Assembly (NCBI GenBank): GCA_029251375.1
Contig: JAQXDL010000031.1
Span: 22,645 to 86,644 of the forward strand
DNA from: Pseudomonadales bacterium
Lineage (GTDB): Bacteria > Pseudomonadota > Gammaproteobacteria > Pseudomonadales > Azotimanducaceae
Direction of reading: 5' to 3'
Length of the DNA: 64,000 nucleotides
A program made the translations under genes and the position numbers. The notes below the pieces were generated by a model. It did not search any database and was not told the DNA's origin. It worked only from the letters and a program-made list of their open reading frames with translations. Below, one piece after another: positions 34,691 to 44,725 of this stretch. Within the stretch, counting starts at the first letter, position 1. Every line of letters starts with the position of its first letter.

Positions 34691-35290
34691 ATGTCACGCC
34701 AAATCCAGACTAGCGCCCTAAAATCTCGAGTAATTGAGGTTGCATTAGCCCATTTCTCTGAAGTGGGCATTGCACGCACCAACGTTGGCGACATCCTTAA
34801 GGATGCTAATTGCAGCGTGGGCAGCCTCTATCATCACTTCGGCAATAAGGAAGGTATCGCCGAGGCGCTCTTTATTGACGGCGTCAACCAATTCAATGCA
34901 AGTCTTCTTGCCGCGCTGCTACCACGCCGAACTGCCAGCACAGGCATAAGTTCTATCGTCACTTTTTGCTGCGACTGGGTCACCGATCAATCGCAACTGG
35001 CGGCTTATCTGCTGTCACGTGAAATTAAACTGTCAAAAAGCGCCAAACAGGAACTACGAGAAATGGACCGCGCCCTATCACAATCATTGTTTGACTGGTT
35101 TGTACCGCATGTCGAGTCTGGCACGCTGCAACAGTTACCGACGGCTATGTATGTGCCTTTAATCTGCGGTCCAACACTTGAGTACTCTCGCATGTGGCTT
35201 TCAGGCAGAAGTCGCAAGTCGCCGAGCGATGTTTCCCCCATACTGGCCCAAGCAGCTTGGCAGTCGGTCAAAAAATCAAACAACTCCTAG
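34691..35290 (+). CDS. TetR/AcrR family transcriptional regulator
   Basis: A 199-residue repressor-type regulator. The N-terminal helix-turn-helix reads VIEVALAHFSEVGIARTNVG then DILKDANCSVGSLYHHFGNK, ending with the SLYHHFGNKEG recognition-helix pattern at about residues 41-52. The C-terminal ligand domain has no recognisable specificity. It is divergent from, and separated by 80 bp from, the acyl-CoA dehydrogenase pair, which is its most likely target. The region between holds no clear palindrome I can assign as operator. Confidence 0.92.
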   Translation: MSRQIQTSALKSRVIEVALAHFSEVGIARTNVGDILKDANCSVGSLYHHFGNKEGIAEALFIDGVNQFNASLLAALLPRRTASTGISSIVTFCCDWVTDQSQLAAYLLSREIKLSKSAKQELREMDRALSQSLFDWFVPHVESGTLQQLPTAMYVPLICGPTLEYSRMWLSGRSRKSPSDVSPILAQAAWQSVKKSNNS

Positions 35291-35695
35291 TTCGTTAGAC
35301 ATCCAAAAGCCCGACGAAGGTCTTTAACATCTCTGTTGCCACTCACGACTATTGCGGTATACAACCAACAAGTTTTACTCTGAAGCATCCGTTTGGTCCC
35401 CTACTCTTTTGGGGACTAAAAATCATGAGTGAAGAACTTGTCGGGCAACTCAACGCCTTCATGGCAAACAAACATCAAGGATATCTAGCCGTGACCCGTT
35501 GATCGCGCTGTTTCGTTGCACCCAAATGTTTTTAAGAAGGTAGACGTTTATAACGCCTTACTCCGCTGATTACTTTTGTCGCTGATTGCTGACGTTAGCT
35601 TTTGGTTAGCCCGTTCAACTTTTGTTACTGACGCTATTATCGCGTTAGACTAAACAGAATCGTTAATCCGTATCTTTACACAAGGACCTGACTTT
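35291..35695. other. Intergenic region with a hairpin and a 25-codon frame
   Basis: A hairpin GTCCCC (35396-35401) with GGGGAC (35411-35416) has a 9-base loop and no T run. Nine bases after it an ATG at 35425 opens MSEELVGQLNAFMANKHQG and stops after 25 codons. This may be a chance frame or the start of a truncated gene. The rest shows no recognisable feature up to the AAGGA before the CoA transferase gene. Confidence 0.3.
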
Positions 35696-36859
35696 ATGCC
35701 TTCAGCCAAACCTCTTGCTGGTATCAGAGTTGTCGACTTCTCTATGGCCTATGCGGGTCCCATATGCGGCCGCATGATGAGTGATTGCGGCGCGGACGTG
35801 ATCAAAATTGAGCCTACCCGTTTCAGTGACGGTGTGCGTAGCAACCCCCGTATCTTTACGCATTTTAATGCGGGCAAGCTTGGTGTGCAGATTGATTTGA
35901 GCGACCCCGAGGGTCAGCAGCTAGCACATGAATTAATTGATAGTGCCGATGTGGTTATCGAAAATTATCGACCCGGCATCATGACGAAGTTTGGTCTGGA
36001 CTATGCCAGTATCAAGCCTCGGCATCCCGGCCTAGTATATTGTTCAATATCCGGCTTCGGTCAAACGGGACCAGACGCGCAACGCGCGGCATATGCACCG
36101 ATTGCGCATGCCGCCAGTGGCTATGACGTTGCCCACATGGGTGCTCAAATCCATGCAAACCCACAAGCACAAACGCGCCCACAAGCATCCGGCATTATGA
36201 TTGCCGATATGTTAACCGGCGCTTACGCATACGGGGCCATTCAGACAGCGCTGCTCGGTCGTGTCACATCAGGCCTAGGTGATCATATTGATGTCACCAT
36301 GTTGGAATCGATGATGACCTTGATTCCAGCTCATCAACAAGCCGCACAGGTTGTCGACCCACCTCAAATGGGTGGATTTTTACCTATCACGGCGAGCGAT
36401 GGTTACATCATGGCCTGCGTTGTTTCAGACAAAAATTTTGACGGTTTGTGTGCTGCACTTGCGCGTCCTGATCTACATGACGATGAAAGATTTGGGCGTA
36501 CTAGCCGCATCCCGAATGTTCGATACCTGGTTGGCGAAATAGAACAGTGGTCAGCAACTCGCACTGTTGCTGAGTGTGAAGCACATTTTAACCAGCATGG
36601 TATTCCCTGCTCACGCTACAACAGCGCCGCAGACCTATTTGATGAACCGCAATTGCAACATCGCGGCGCTTTCACTAAGAATACAGACGAAGCAGGTGAA
36701 TACTTTGTGCAAAACCTACCGTTCCAATTCGCCTCGATGGACAACGCGACGACCCGCCATGCGCCGATGCTTGGCGAACATACGGATGCGGTATTCACAG
36801 ACATGGGTTTCGATCAGACGACTATTAACGCCTTTCGCGATCGTGGGATTGTAGCTTAG
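35696..36859 (+). CDS. CaiB/BaiF family CoA transferase
   Basis: A 387-residue family III CoA transferase moving CoA between an acyl-CoA donor and a free acid. The opening LAGIRVVDFSMAYAGPICGR, the GADVIKIEPTRFSDGVR stretch near residue 35, YCSISGFGQTGP near 115 and GIMIADMLTGAYAYGAIQTA near 164, containing the likely catalytic Asp, are all family marks. AAGGA precedes the ATG by nine bases. It stands as a single gene. Substrates may be a steroid- or terpenoid-derived acid given the neighbours, by inference only. Confidence 0.93.
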   Translation: MPSAKPLAGIRVVDFSMAYAGPICGRMMSDCGADVIKIEPTRFSDGVRSNPRIFTHFNAGKLGVQIDLSDPEGQQLAHELIDSADVVIENYRPGIMTKFGLDYASIKPRHPGLVYCSISGFGQTGPDAQRAAYAPIAHAASGYDVAHMGAQIHANPQAQTRPQASGIMIADMLTGAYAYGAIQTALLGRVTSGLGDHIDVTMLESMMTLIPAHQQAAQVVDPPQMGGFLPITASDGYIMACVVSDKNFDGLCAALARPDLHDDERFGRTSRIPNVRYLVGEIEQWSATRTVAECEAHFNQHGIPCSRYNSAADLFDEPQLQHRGAFTKNTDEAGEYFVQNLPFQFASMDNATTRHAPMLGEHTDAVFTDMGFDQTTINAFRDRGIVA

Positions 36860-36994
36860 GTTTAAACCAAGTTTGCAGTCCGCCGTAACAATCAGAAATC
36901 ATTCATACAGAAATCGCACAAAAATAGCGCCGATGGCGGCACTAGAACGCCTAATTGCGAGGCACTTCAACTATTGGTGATAGTAGAAAACGTT

Positions 36995-37897
36995 ATGAGT
37001 GAAAATATAGAAAGCATTGACCAACGACTCAACCTAACGATTCGCGCACGTCTAAAAATCGACAACCAGCCAAACTGGGTGCACGGTGTTGGCCTCGGCG
37101 GCAGCCTGGCCGTACTCGGTTTATTCGTCATCCTGTATCTTGTTTTCAAAGACGTGCCGGTATGGAATAACTGGCGACCGGCTGCTGAATTTATCAATCC
37201 CGAATACGGAGAACGTATTTACGCGGACAGTGTATTTCGTACGCGAATGAACACTTGGTCAAACCTGTCCTATATCCTGTTTGGCTTCTATGCCATCGCG
37301 CTTGGGATTAACGATTGGAAGAAGGGGCTATCACTTGAACGCGGTTATCTCGCTCATGTGCCGATCCAAAGTGTTCTGTTTGGCATTGCATTAATCTACT
37401 CAGGTCTGGCGAGTGGATTTTTCCATGCGTCGTTGACGCACTACGGACAGCAATGTGACGTCGGGGCTATGTACGCCATGATGCTTTGCATCGCTGCAAT
37501 CCCGGTCGGCAGCTGGTTGCCTCAAGCGCAGGTGCCTGGGACACATCGTAACTACCCAACCTGGCCTGTGATTGCAGTACTTGTTGTATCTGGCTCGCTC
37601 TACTTCACCTACTATAAATGGGACTATAACTTTGGCGACGTTTCATCCTATAGCACGAGCGTGCTATTTATTTTTGCAGCCGCTAGCCTAATTCAACCCG
37701 GCAAGTATCTTCAACTACGCTGGTTAATTGCCGCCTTCGTATCGATAGCCGTGGCTGCGAAGATTCGCGAGCTTGATATGCAAGATGGTTTTACAGGCCC
37801 GGATTCAGTTTTCCAAGGCCACGCCGTATGGCATTTGATTTCAAGTCTTTACTACTTTTTTATCTTCTTATACTTCCGTTCTGAAGAACGAAAATAA
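36995..37897 (+). CDS. Ceramidase/CREST-like membrane protein
   Basis: A 300-residue integral membrane protein with about seven helices. MNTWSNLSYILFGFYAIALG near residue 85, SGLASGFFHASLTHYGQQCD near 140 and the C-terminal GHAVWHLISSLYYF match the Ser/Asp/His pattern of the alkaline-ceramidase (CREST) superfamily, which hydrolyses amide bonds with a zinc site formed by such residues. The second Met at 36995 is used as start because a 7-codon extension adds nothing family-like. Substrate may be an N-acyl lipid; this is inferred from fold only. Confidence 0.75.
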   Translation: MSENIESIDQRLNLTIRARLKIDNQPNWVHGVGLGGSLAVLGLFVILYLVFKDVPVWNNWRPAAEFINPEYGERIYADSVFRTRMNTWSNLSYILFGFYAIALGINDWKKGLSLERGYLAHVPIQSVLFGIALIYSGLASGFFHASLTHYGQQCDVGAMYAMMLCIAAIPVGSWLPQAQVPGTHRNYPTWPVIAVLVVSGSLYFTYYKWDYNFGDVSSYSTSVLFIFAAASLIQPGKYLQLRWLIAAFVSIAVAAKIRELDMQDGFTGPDSVFQGHAVWHLISSLYYFFIFLYFRSEERK

Positions 37898-37932
37898 AGC
37901 GGCCTTCACTTAAGAACTATTCGCACCGGTCC

Positions 37933-37972
37933 AACTAAACAACTAAACAACTAAACAACTAAACAACTACAG
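37933..37972. repeat. 8-bp tandem repeat, nearly five units
   Basis: AACTAAAC is repeated exactly four times from 37933 to 37964 and begins a fifth partial copy at 37965. The array abuts the stop codon of the minus-strand phospholipase-type gene at 37967. It is the most regular array in the window. Confidence 0.9.
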
Positions 37973-39502
37973 CTGACCGCGAATAGGCAGCATGCGATAA
38001 AACCCAGCCATTAAACGGGCCCAAAAACCTGTCATAGGCTCTTTGCTATACGTCACTGGCTCGCCATCCTTCATACCTTGCCAAACGAGGCGGTTTTTCT
38101 TATCGAGAGACAAGCTCCACACCTGCCGAGGCAATGCTTTTTCTATTCTTGCTACGAACTCTTCACCCATTAGCGGGTCATCAATCAACACACCCATCTC
38201 GGTGTTGATGTAAGCCGAACGTGGGTCGAAGTTAAATGACCCAATAAATACTTCTCGTCGATCCAACACATAGGACTTGGTGTGCAACGTAGAACGGGCA
38301 CCATCGGACCTGACGTACTCGGTACCCGCAATGCGTGCATCGGGTCTGACTTCATAAAGTTCAACACCTGCTTTGAGTAGCGGTTTACGTGCAGGTGCAT
38401 AACCGCCGTGCACCGTCTTTTGATTGTTAGCCGCCAACGAGTTAGTCACTATCTGTACCTTAACGCCGCTTTTTTGAATTGCGATAAGCGAGTCTCTGAA
38501 AACTTTCTCGGGCACAAAGTATGGCGACAGAATGACGATTTCCCGTTCCACTGCCACTAATGAATCCCTAAGCGGCGCGATAATCAAATCGGCGGGATCC
38601 GCTTTACCTTTAATGCCCTTATCCGGTGTATCGTAAATGAGTTTGTAGGGCGCCCAACTGAAACCATTTGTATTCGATTCAACCAGTTCGTAGGCACGTT
38701 CAATCACGGCTTCCGCATAAGGCGTATTAACCATTTCGGCATTGTGCACAACATAATGTTCGCGAAGTTCATTCAGTACAGTCGCTGAATCCTTTAATGG
38801 CTTGATGAACCCCTCGACCGGCACTGCTGCTTGATGGCGCCAATAGGAGTCGAACATATTCGACACATCCTGAACAATTGGGCCCACGCCGATGACATCC
38901 ATATCACCAAAGGCTGAGTCTGTGCGGGCGCCGAAATATTCATCTGCAATATTACGCCCGCCAATGATGGTGACTTGGTTGTCGATGGTAAATGACTTGT
39001 TATGCATGCGTCGATTGACGCGCCTGAAATTCGCCACCGCACCCAGGTTCCGTCCTAATAGCCCACGGTTGAATGGATTATATATACGGATCTCAAAATT
39101 AGGATGTGAATCCAGCGCCATCAGATCTGCGTCGTAGCCGCTGGTAAACATGTCATCAATCATGAGTCGCACGCGTACGCCGCGATCGGCGGCTTGCAAC
39201 AGTGAGTATAAAAACTCCTGACCGACGGAGTCGCGTTTAATCAGGTAGTACTGCACATCGATACTACGCTCAGCAATATCCGCCAATCGAAATCGCGCAG
39301 CGGCGGCGTCGATACCATCAACCAGCACATAAAACCCACTATCCGTTTTGGCTCTACCCTCGGCTAAGCTGGCAACCTTCCGCGCCACATAAGTATCACT
39401 GGTATCGGATAAAGCGGCGGACTGAGTTCGCGGATAATCAAAATCAACGCTGGTACAGCCCGACAATAATACAACGATTAGTGGGAATAGTTTTTTTATC
39501 AT
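37967..39502 (-). CDS. Phospholipase D family lipoprotein, cardiolipin synthase C-like
   Basis: A 511-residue protein with two HKD catalytic motifs: HNKSFTIDNQ near residue 167 with GGRNIADEYFG after it, and HTKSYVLDRR near 410 with GSFNFDPRS after it. An N-terminal lipoprotein signal ends VVLLSGCTS, with the lipidated Cys at residue 16. This architecture matches ClsC/YmdC-type cardiolipin synthases, which join phosphatidylethanolamine and phosphatidylglycerol. Anchoring at the periplasmic face is predicted. No ymdB-like partner gene is adjacent. The 3' flank is the AACTAAAC repeat. Confidence 0.9.
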   Translation of the reverse strand: MIKKLFPLIVVLLSGCTSVDFDYPRTQSAALSDTSDTYVARKVASLAEGRAKTDSGFYVLVDGIDAAAARFRLADIAERSIDVQYYLIKRDSVGQEFLYSLLQAADRGVRVRLMIDDMFTSGYDADLMALDSHPNFEIRIYNPFNRGLLGRNLGAVANFRRVNRRMHNKSFTIDNQVTIIGGRNIADEYFGARTDSAFGDMDVIGVGPIVQDVSNMFDSYWRHQAAVPVEGFIKPLKDSATVLNELREHYVVHNAEMVNTPYAEAVIERAYELVESNTNGFSWAPYKLIYDTPDKGIKGKADPADLIIAPLRDSLVAVEREIVILSPYFVPEKVFRDSLIAIQKSGVKVQIVTNSLAANNQKTVHGGYAPARKPLLKAGVELYEVRPDARIAGTEYVRSDGARSTLHTKSYVLDRREVFIGSFNFDPRSAYINTEMGVLIDDPLMGEEFVARIEKALPRQVWSLSLDKKNRLVWQGMKDGEPVTYSKEPMTGFWARLMAGFYRMLPIRGQL

Positions 39503-39757
39503 GGTCGCTATTGTATCTGAAAATTACTACTGAGGTCACTGAAGCACACGCCTTTAGCTGCTGATCTATTTACCCTCCAAAAAGCGGCAGAAAGAGCGCC
39601 AAAACAACACTTCATAAAATTTTCTACTGGCGCAGCAAAAGTTAAAAAGATTGGCTTTTCATTTTAATTGGAATAGACCAATTCACGTCGTGATACCCTA
39701 TTGATAGCAACTAAAAACCAGCCGCCTGCAAAACTCACGGTTAAAGAAACGACCTAA

Positions 39758-39796
39758 TATCGCAAACTTGTATCGCAAACTAGTATCGCAACCTAG
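39758..39796. repeat. 13-bp tandem repeat, three units
   Basis: Three 13-bp units of pattern TATCGCAAACTAG span 39758-39770, 39771-39783 and 39784-39796. The array encodes the first codons of the small ORF at 39768 if that ORF is real. Confidence 0.75.
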
Positions 39797-39983
39797 TTCA
39801 GTTACACAAAGCCAAGGGGCCCAGTTATTTAAAATCTATGCAGCGCTTCTGACAGCCTCGCTGTTCATCATTTTAACGAGCGGCTTTTGGATGGCTTGGC
39901 AGATACCGAAATATCGGCGCTTGGCTGGTATAGCGTTAGTGGCAGGTGTTAGTTTTTTTAACGTTGCTATCACTGTTAGCTAA
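39768..39983 (+). CDS. Small two-helix membrane protein, doubtful gene
   Basis: A 71-codon frame from a TTG start encodes two hydrophobic helices, LFKIYAALLTASLFIILTSG at about 21-40 and LAGIALVAGVSFFNVAITV near the end, joined by a basic loop IPKYRR. No Shine-Dalgarno precedes the TTG and the first codons come from a tandem repeat, so the true start is doubtful. The frame is open upstream to 39708 without an ATG. In favour, a hairpin with a T run follows at 40022. It could be a real small gene or a 5'-truncated remnant. The DNA from 39503 to 39757 shows nothing recognisable. Confidence 0.35.
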   Translation: MYRKLVSQPSSVTQSQGAQLFKIYAALLTASLFIILTSGFWMAWQIPKYRRLAGIALVAGVSFFNVAITVS

Positions 39984-40021
39984 CTCTCTACGGTTGACCG
40001 AAAAAACTAACAGCAAAAGAA

Positions 40022-40057
40022 CGATAGTTGGCATTGAACCCCAACCATCGCTTTTTT
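40022..40057 (+). terminator. Probable Rho-independent terminator
   Basis: CGATAGTTGG (40022-40031) pairs with CCAACCATCG (40041-40050) with one mismatch and a 9-base loop, followed by CTTTTTT. It points to a transcript from the left, supporting the small ORF ending at 39983, and stands just before the convergent molybdenum hydroxylase gene. Confidence 0.7.
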
Positions 40058-40072
40058 ACCTAGCGGTCAATA

Positions 40073-42313
40073 TCACACCAAATTAAAACCTTCATCAGAG
40101 AGCGGCATTGATCTAATTCGCACACCGGTCGCGGCAAAAATAGCGTTCGTGACCGCCGGTGCCAATGGCGGTAAAGCAGGCTCGCCTAATCCCGTGGGCT
40201 TGTTATCACTCTGAATAAAGTGAACATCTACCTCAGGCGTAGCCGCGATACGCATAACGGGATAGCTATCAAAATTATCTTGTTGGATCACACCGCGCTT
40301 CATCGTGATCTGCTGCATCGCCATAGTGCTTAAGCCGTCAATCACGGAACCTTGAACCTGGCTCATGGCACCTGACAAATTAATGATCGGACCAACGTCA
40401 ACCACAACCGTGACTTTATCAACGCGGAAATTTTGATTCGCATCGACAGAAACCTCGGCAATCTCAGCAACATGGGCCGCATGACAAAAATAAAAGGAAA
40501 GCCCTTGAGCAGAACCCTTGGGCATCGTTTTACCCCAATCCGCTTTTTGTGCCGCTAGCTTAATGACATCTATCGCGCGTCCAGTGTTAAGCGAGTTAAC
40601 ATTACCTTCGCTAATCCAACGGCGTTCGCCCATCATTTCCAACAAAAACTCAAGATGATCGCGGCCCGCTAGATGTGACAATTCATGAATAAAACTCTGT
40701 TCAACAAAAGCATTAGTGTTTGACCCTGGCGCGCGCCATGCGCCACAAGGTGTATTCACTGGCATCATGGATTGCGTTATTCGAGCATTACTCAGTGCTG
40801 TCATTGACAGTTCGTTACCTTGCAAGCCTGAACCAATAACCGGCTTACCTTTATGCGCAAAGCCGATGTAATGTTGATCCCAAGCTTGCAACTTACCGTT
40901 GGTGTCGACGGCGGCTTTCATATTTTCAAACCCACCCGCTCTGAAAAAGTCGTTGTGAATATCGTCGGTTCTCGTCCACGTTAACTTGATCGGCAGACCG
41001 ACACGGTGAGAAATCGCCATGGCCTCAGCGGCGAAATCATGCACGGCTCTACGGCCAAAACCACCGCCCATTCGAGTACCCGTAACATTGACATTTTCTT
41101 GTTTGATGCCCAGCATATTTTCCGCGATCTCTTTTACCTGAGCTGGGAATTGGCTTGGCACCCAGATGTCCATAGCATCCGGTTCCGCACCACTCCCCTT
41201 GCGATAGGACGCCGTGCAATTCATTGGCTCCATGCAGACATGCGCAACATAAGGGAATTGATAAAATGACTCGATAGTACGGTTATCAGAATTGGCTAAT
41301 GCAGCGTCGACAGATGTATTGTCTAAACGAATCTCGCCTTGCTCTTGCTTAGCAATACGCTTGCCTTCAACAATCATTTCCGCCCAATCGTCATCGGATG
41401 CCCCGCTGTTATCCCACTTAACTACGAGTTTACTTTTTGCGTTAAAAACAGACCAAGTATCATCGCCAACAATTGCAACGCCACCACGAAGGACAGCCAA
41501 CCCCTTGAGAAACGACATGGTTGCTTCACCCGCACTATCATCTGGCTCAACAATAAATGCATCACGCACACCCGGTAACTTTTTAATTTGCACTTCGTTG
41601 AAGCTAAGTGCGATGCCGCCGACCCGCGGGCTTCGAGTATAGGACGCATACTTCATATCTGGCACATCGACATCAATACCGAATTGAGATTTGCCGGTAG
41701 CAATTACCAAGTTATCAACACTGCCGACAGAGGTACCGATGATGGTGTAAGACCGTGGGTCTTTGAAAGAAAGGTTTTCAGGATCTGGCACCGGCTGCCG
41801 TACAGCCAATGCCGCAAGCTCTCCAAAGCTAAGGCTCTCGCCCGATATATGTACGACTCGGCTATCAATTGCTTGTAAGTCCTGACGCTTTACTTCCATT
41901 GATTCGGAAGCGGCGCCCACTAACATCTCCCGTGCGGAGGCACCCATTTTTCGCATCAAGTCAAAACTTCTTGGTATCGTTGTGGAACCACCTGCGCCTT
42001 GCAGGCCAAATTTACTTGAGTCTATCGGTGCTTGGAGTACAACAACGTCTTCCCATTTAGCACCCATTTCCTCGGCAATAATCATGGGTAATGATGTTTT
42101 AATACCCTGCCCCATTTCAGCATTAGCGGAATAGATAGTGATTGTGCCATCGGACGCGATCTGAACATAAACGTTCAATTCTTTCGAACCAATCAGCGTA
42201 CCGAGTTCCTGCGCAACCAATGCCGATGGCAAGGTCATTTCTAGCATTAAGCCGCCGCCTGTCAGCGCGGAGACTTTCAAAAAGTTACGGCGATTCATTT
42301 GAGTCGTCTTCAT
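40073..42313 (-). CDS. Molybdopterin-binding large subunit, xanthine dehydrogenase/isoquinoline 1-oxidoreductase family (second copy)
   Basis: A 746-residue molybdenum hydroxylase subunit. The Tat signal [15 protein letters not shown] lies at residues 7-21, much closer to the N-terminus than in the paralogue at 3006. [15 protein letters not shown] near 420 and the near-terminal [12 protein letters not shown], with its catalytic Glu, mark the cofactor domain. The start overlaps the small-subunit stop in an ATGA arrangement. The two copies are too divergent to be a recent duplication. Electron acceptor and substrate are unknown; periplasmic oxidation of an aldehyde or heterocycle is the usual role. 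Confidence 0.9.
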   Translation of the reverse strand: MKTTQMNRRNFLKVSALTGGGLMLEMTLPSALVAQELGTLIGSKELNVYVQIASDGTITIYSANAEMGQGIKTSLPMIIAEEMGAKWEDVVVLQAPIDSSKFGLQGAGGSTTIPRSFDLMRKMGASAREMLVGAASESMEVKRQDLQAIDSRVVHISGESLSFGELAALAVRQPVPDPENLSFKDPRSYTIIGTSVGSVDNLVIATGKSQFGIDVDVPDMKYASYTRSPRVGGIALSFNEVQIKKLPGVRDAFIVEPDDSAGEATMSFLKGLAVLRGGVAIVGDDTWSVFNAKSKLVVKWDNSGASDDDWAEMIVEGKRIAKQEQGEIRLDNTSVDAALANSDNRTIESFYQFPYVAHVCMEPMNCTASYRKGSGAEPDAMDIWVPSQFPAQVKEIAENMLGIKQENVNVTGTRMGGGFGRRAVHDFAAEAMAISHRVGLPIKLTWTRTDDIHNDFFRAGGFENMKAAVDTNGKLQAWDQHYIGFAHKGKPVIGSGLQGNELSMTALSNARITQSMMPVNTPCGAWRAPGSNTNAFVEQSFIHELSHLAGRDHLEFLLEMMGERRWISEGNVNSLNTGRAIDVIKLAAQKADWGKTMPKGSAQGLSFYFCHAAHVAEIAEVSVDANQNFRVDKVTVVVDVGPIINLSGAMSQVQGSVIDGLSTMAMQQITMKRGVIQQDNFDSYPVMRIAATPEVDVHFIQSDNKPTGLGEPALPPLAPAVTNAIFAATGVRIRSMPLSDEGFNLV

Positions 42314-42816
42314 TCGCCTACTCCTTCTACCGTACCTTGACCTGCTGACGTGTCAGCATTGTAGAACAAGGCTGCAGAATGTATCGCTTTACGCACTCTT
42401 ATATATGTACCACAGCGGCAATAATTACCTGCCATGGCTGCATCAATATCATCGTCATTAGGTTGCGCGTTGTTCGACAACAGGGCCGCCGCGCTCATGA
42501 TCTGGCCTGCTTGGCAGTAGCCACATTGCGGTACATCATGCTCAATCCATGCTGTTTGCAGTGGGTGTAATCCAGCGTCGCCGGCTAAACCCTCGATGGT
42601 TGTGACCGGCCCGGATACAGCAGACACCGGCAGCACGCAAGAACGCATGGCAACACCGTTAATGTGCACCGTGCACGCACCGCATTGTGCGATACCACAG
42701 CCAAACTTGGTGCCCGTCAGTTTAAGCTTATCCCTTAACACCCATAACAGAGGCATTTCTGGACTGACATCAACTTCTGTTTTGTTGCCATTAATCTCTA
42801 ATGTGTATTTGCTCAT
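42310..42816 (-). CDS. [2Fe-2S] small subunit of molybdenum hydroxylase (second copy)
   Basis: A 168-residue iron-sulfur protein. [14 protein letters not shown] near residue 38 binds the first cluster with a preceding pattern KLTGTKF, and QCGYCQAGQ with [12 protein letters not shown] binds the second. The stop overlaps the large-subunit ATG by four bases, so translation is coupled. There is no signal peptide, in keeping with export as a folded complex on the partner's Tat signal. The 370-bp gap upstream should hold its promoter. Confidence 0.93.
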   Translation of the reverse strand: MSKYTLEINGNKTEVDVSPEMPLLWVLRDKLKLTGTKFGCGIAQCGACTVHINGVAMRSCVLPVSAVSGPVTTIEGLAGDAGLHPLQTAWIEHDVPQCGYCQAGQIMSAAALLSNNAQPNDDDIDAAMAGNYCRCGTYIRVRKAIHSAALFYNADTSAGQGTVEGVGE

Positions 42817-43187
42817 TGATTTATCACTTCCTACATCTGTTCTTGTGCATCAGTAACGTACACCAGCAGAAGCACCTCAATTGACGCGCATCCGTTGTTT
42901 TACATCTACCATTGTAAATCGTCAGTTTTATTCACCGCTTCATGACTCATCTGAGTCGAGCTCACGCCACTGTAATAGTTGGACGAGACTATATCAAAGC
43001 TAATTCTGCTTTAAGTGGTCAAATTATAGTTGCTAACGGGGCGCTAATTACGCACCAATTTAGCGCCACATCAAACTGGTGAATTGGCAGAGATTTCAGC
43101 AGGCCATTTATCCCTTCGATGGTCTGCGGAATGAACACTTTAAAGACTAAACCGCTATACTCGCGCGTTTTGAAAAGTGAACCCACT
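42817..43187. other. Divergent intergenic region
   Basis: This region separates the molybdenum hydroxylase pair from the divergent alpha/beta hydrolase. I see no ORF with a convincing start, no RNA gene and no clear palindrome. If the hydrolase uses the upstream ATG at 43119 or 43131 the region is shorter. Confidence 0.4.
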
Positions 43188-44105
43188 ATGGCCCACGCTA
43201 CACGTCTTGGCGAAGAAACTGAATTCGAGATCTTCGGACGCAAAATCACAGCAAAACTCTGGGGCAACCCGAACGGCTACCCTACCCTGGCAATCCATGG
43301 ATGGTTGGACAATGCGAGTACCTTTGACCGACTTGCACCACTACTGCCGGAGCTGAATATAATTGCCTTGGACCTTGCTGGCCATGGTAAATCAGATCAC
43401 AGAGCGCCTGGGGTTCAGTACCATCATGGCGACTATGTACTCGACATCATGTGCCTCGTTGAAAAGCTAAATTGGTCAAGCTTCAACCTCATCGGTCATT
43501 CCATGGGTGGTCAAATCTCCAGCGTCATTGCGGCTACTTTTCCAGATAAGGTCAATCAGGCATTTATGATCGATGGCTTTGCCGCAGAGGGCACGCATTC
43601 AGATGAAGACCGCGTCGCGGGCAGCCGTCAGGCCATTGAGAAAATGATTACTGGGCATACGCGTCCTGCCAAGGTGTTTGAAGATATTGAGTCCATGGCG
43701 TTAAGAGTGACGCAGGCAACAGATCAAACATTGGATGCTGCCAGAGTGCTCGTCAGCCGGGGTCACAAGGTGGTCGATGGTGGCGTTTCATGGCGAACAG
43801 ATCCACGCATTCGCTATCCCTCATCTAACCGCTTCACGCGAAACCAGTTAAACATCATGTTGAAGCAAAGCACTTCGCCTGCACTTTTGATTGTTGCCGA
43901 ACAGGGCGACCGCTGGTACCAGGGCGAAGTCCCTGTTTCCGAGATACACCATCCAAACCTTAATGTTGTTCGGCTAGACGGGCCGCACCATATTCATCTT
44001 GAGGCTGACTACGTTCACCAGGTTGCGGATCTGGCGCGGGATTTCTTTGAGTTGAACGATACGAATAACAACAGCGACGACCAAAAGCAGGCTCTGTCCG
44101 TCTGA
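43188..44105 (+). CDS. Alpha/beta hydrolase
   Basis: A 305-residue hydrolase of the alpha/beta fold. LAIHGWLDNASTFDRLAPLL carries the oxyanion region, FNLIGHSMGGQISS the nucleophile elbow with Ser, and GPHHIHLEAD the His near the C-terminus. It resembles MhpC/serine-hydrolase-like (SERHL) proteins with an HGWLDN opening. The ATG at 43188 is preferred because the family starts shortly before the first strand; Met codons at 43119 and 43131 are in frame. It is followed by the decayed TetR gene on the opposite strand. Confidence 0.88.
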   Translation: MAHATRLGEETEFEIFGRKITAKLWGNPNGYPTLAIHGWLDNASTFDRLAPLLPELNIIALDLAGHGKSDHRAPGVQYHHGDYVLDIMCLVEKLNWSSFNLIGHSMGGQISSVIAATFPDKVNQAFMIDGFAAEGTHSDEDRVAGSRQAIEKMITGHTRPAKVFEDIESMALRVTQATDQTLDAARVLVSRGHKVVDGGVSWRTDPRIRYPSSNRFTRNQLNIMLKQSTSPALLIVAEQGDRWYQGEVPVSEIHHPNLNVVRLDGPHHIHLEADYVHQVADLARDFFELNDTNNNSDDQKQALSV

Positions 44106-44110
44106 GTTCT

Positions 44111-44649
44111 TCATAACCTTGCGCCAATGCAAAGAGATGTCACCATGTCATCTATTTCACTGGCGGGGGTCAACTCGTACGCCAATTGTCGGCCCATTTG
44201 TGTAACCGCGGCTGCGTATAAACAGACTGGCCCCTCTACGCCCAGTGATTGAAGCCGCACACAAAGCTATTTATAAGAGTCAACATCGTCCAACTCGCCG
44301 ATTTGTGCCAATACATCGCCAAGGCTGAACAGCATCCTACCCGTCGGTGTCGCCTGCGCCTTTAATTGAGTCCTTACATAGTTCACAACAGGCGTTGCTC
44401 GGTTTTTACGATTGCCTGCAGGACCTCGCTCAACTTCAAACTCCATTTTTTAGAACACCCAGATCGCCACCGCCCTAACAAGCCCTACGCGATTCTTAAA
44501 GTGATAATGAATGGAACCCTTTGTCATTAAGGCATTTTCGGCAATTAGCTCCAGCGCCACATCGGCAGAACCGGCCTTTTTAAAAGCATCGAACGCGCCT
44601 CTACAATGGCAGACCGGGTACTGTTTCTTCTTTCAGTTTGAGTCACCAC
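44111..44649 (-). pseudogene. Decayed TetR family regulator gene
   Basis: Read on the minus strand from GTG 44649, the frame gives TQTERRNSTRSAIVEA. It then needs a single-base correction near 44597 to give AFDAFKKAGSADVALELIAE and MTKGSIHYHFKNRVGLVRAV, a typical TetR helix-turn-helix. TAA at 44450-44452 and TAG at 44267-44269 interrupt the rest of the frame, which otherwise continues through MLFSLGDVLAQIGELDDVDS and VCLYAAAVTQMGRQLAYEL to TGA at 44111. One frameshift and two nonsense codons make it a pseudogene of about 178 codons. It is divergent from the carotenoid oxygenase gene, which it probably once regulated. Confidence 0.85.
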
Positions 44650-44725
44650 AGTGGAGCCTAAAGTTTTGAAGTCTGAGATTCTCGTTTAAATTGTAAACAT
44701 ACTGACTGGTAGTTAGTATTTAAAA

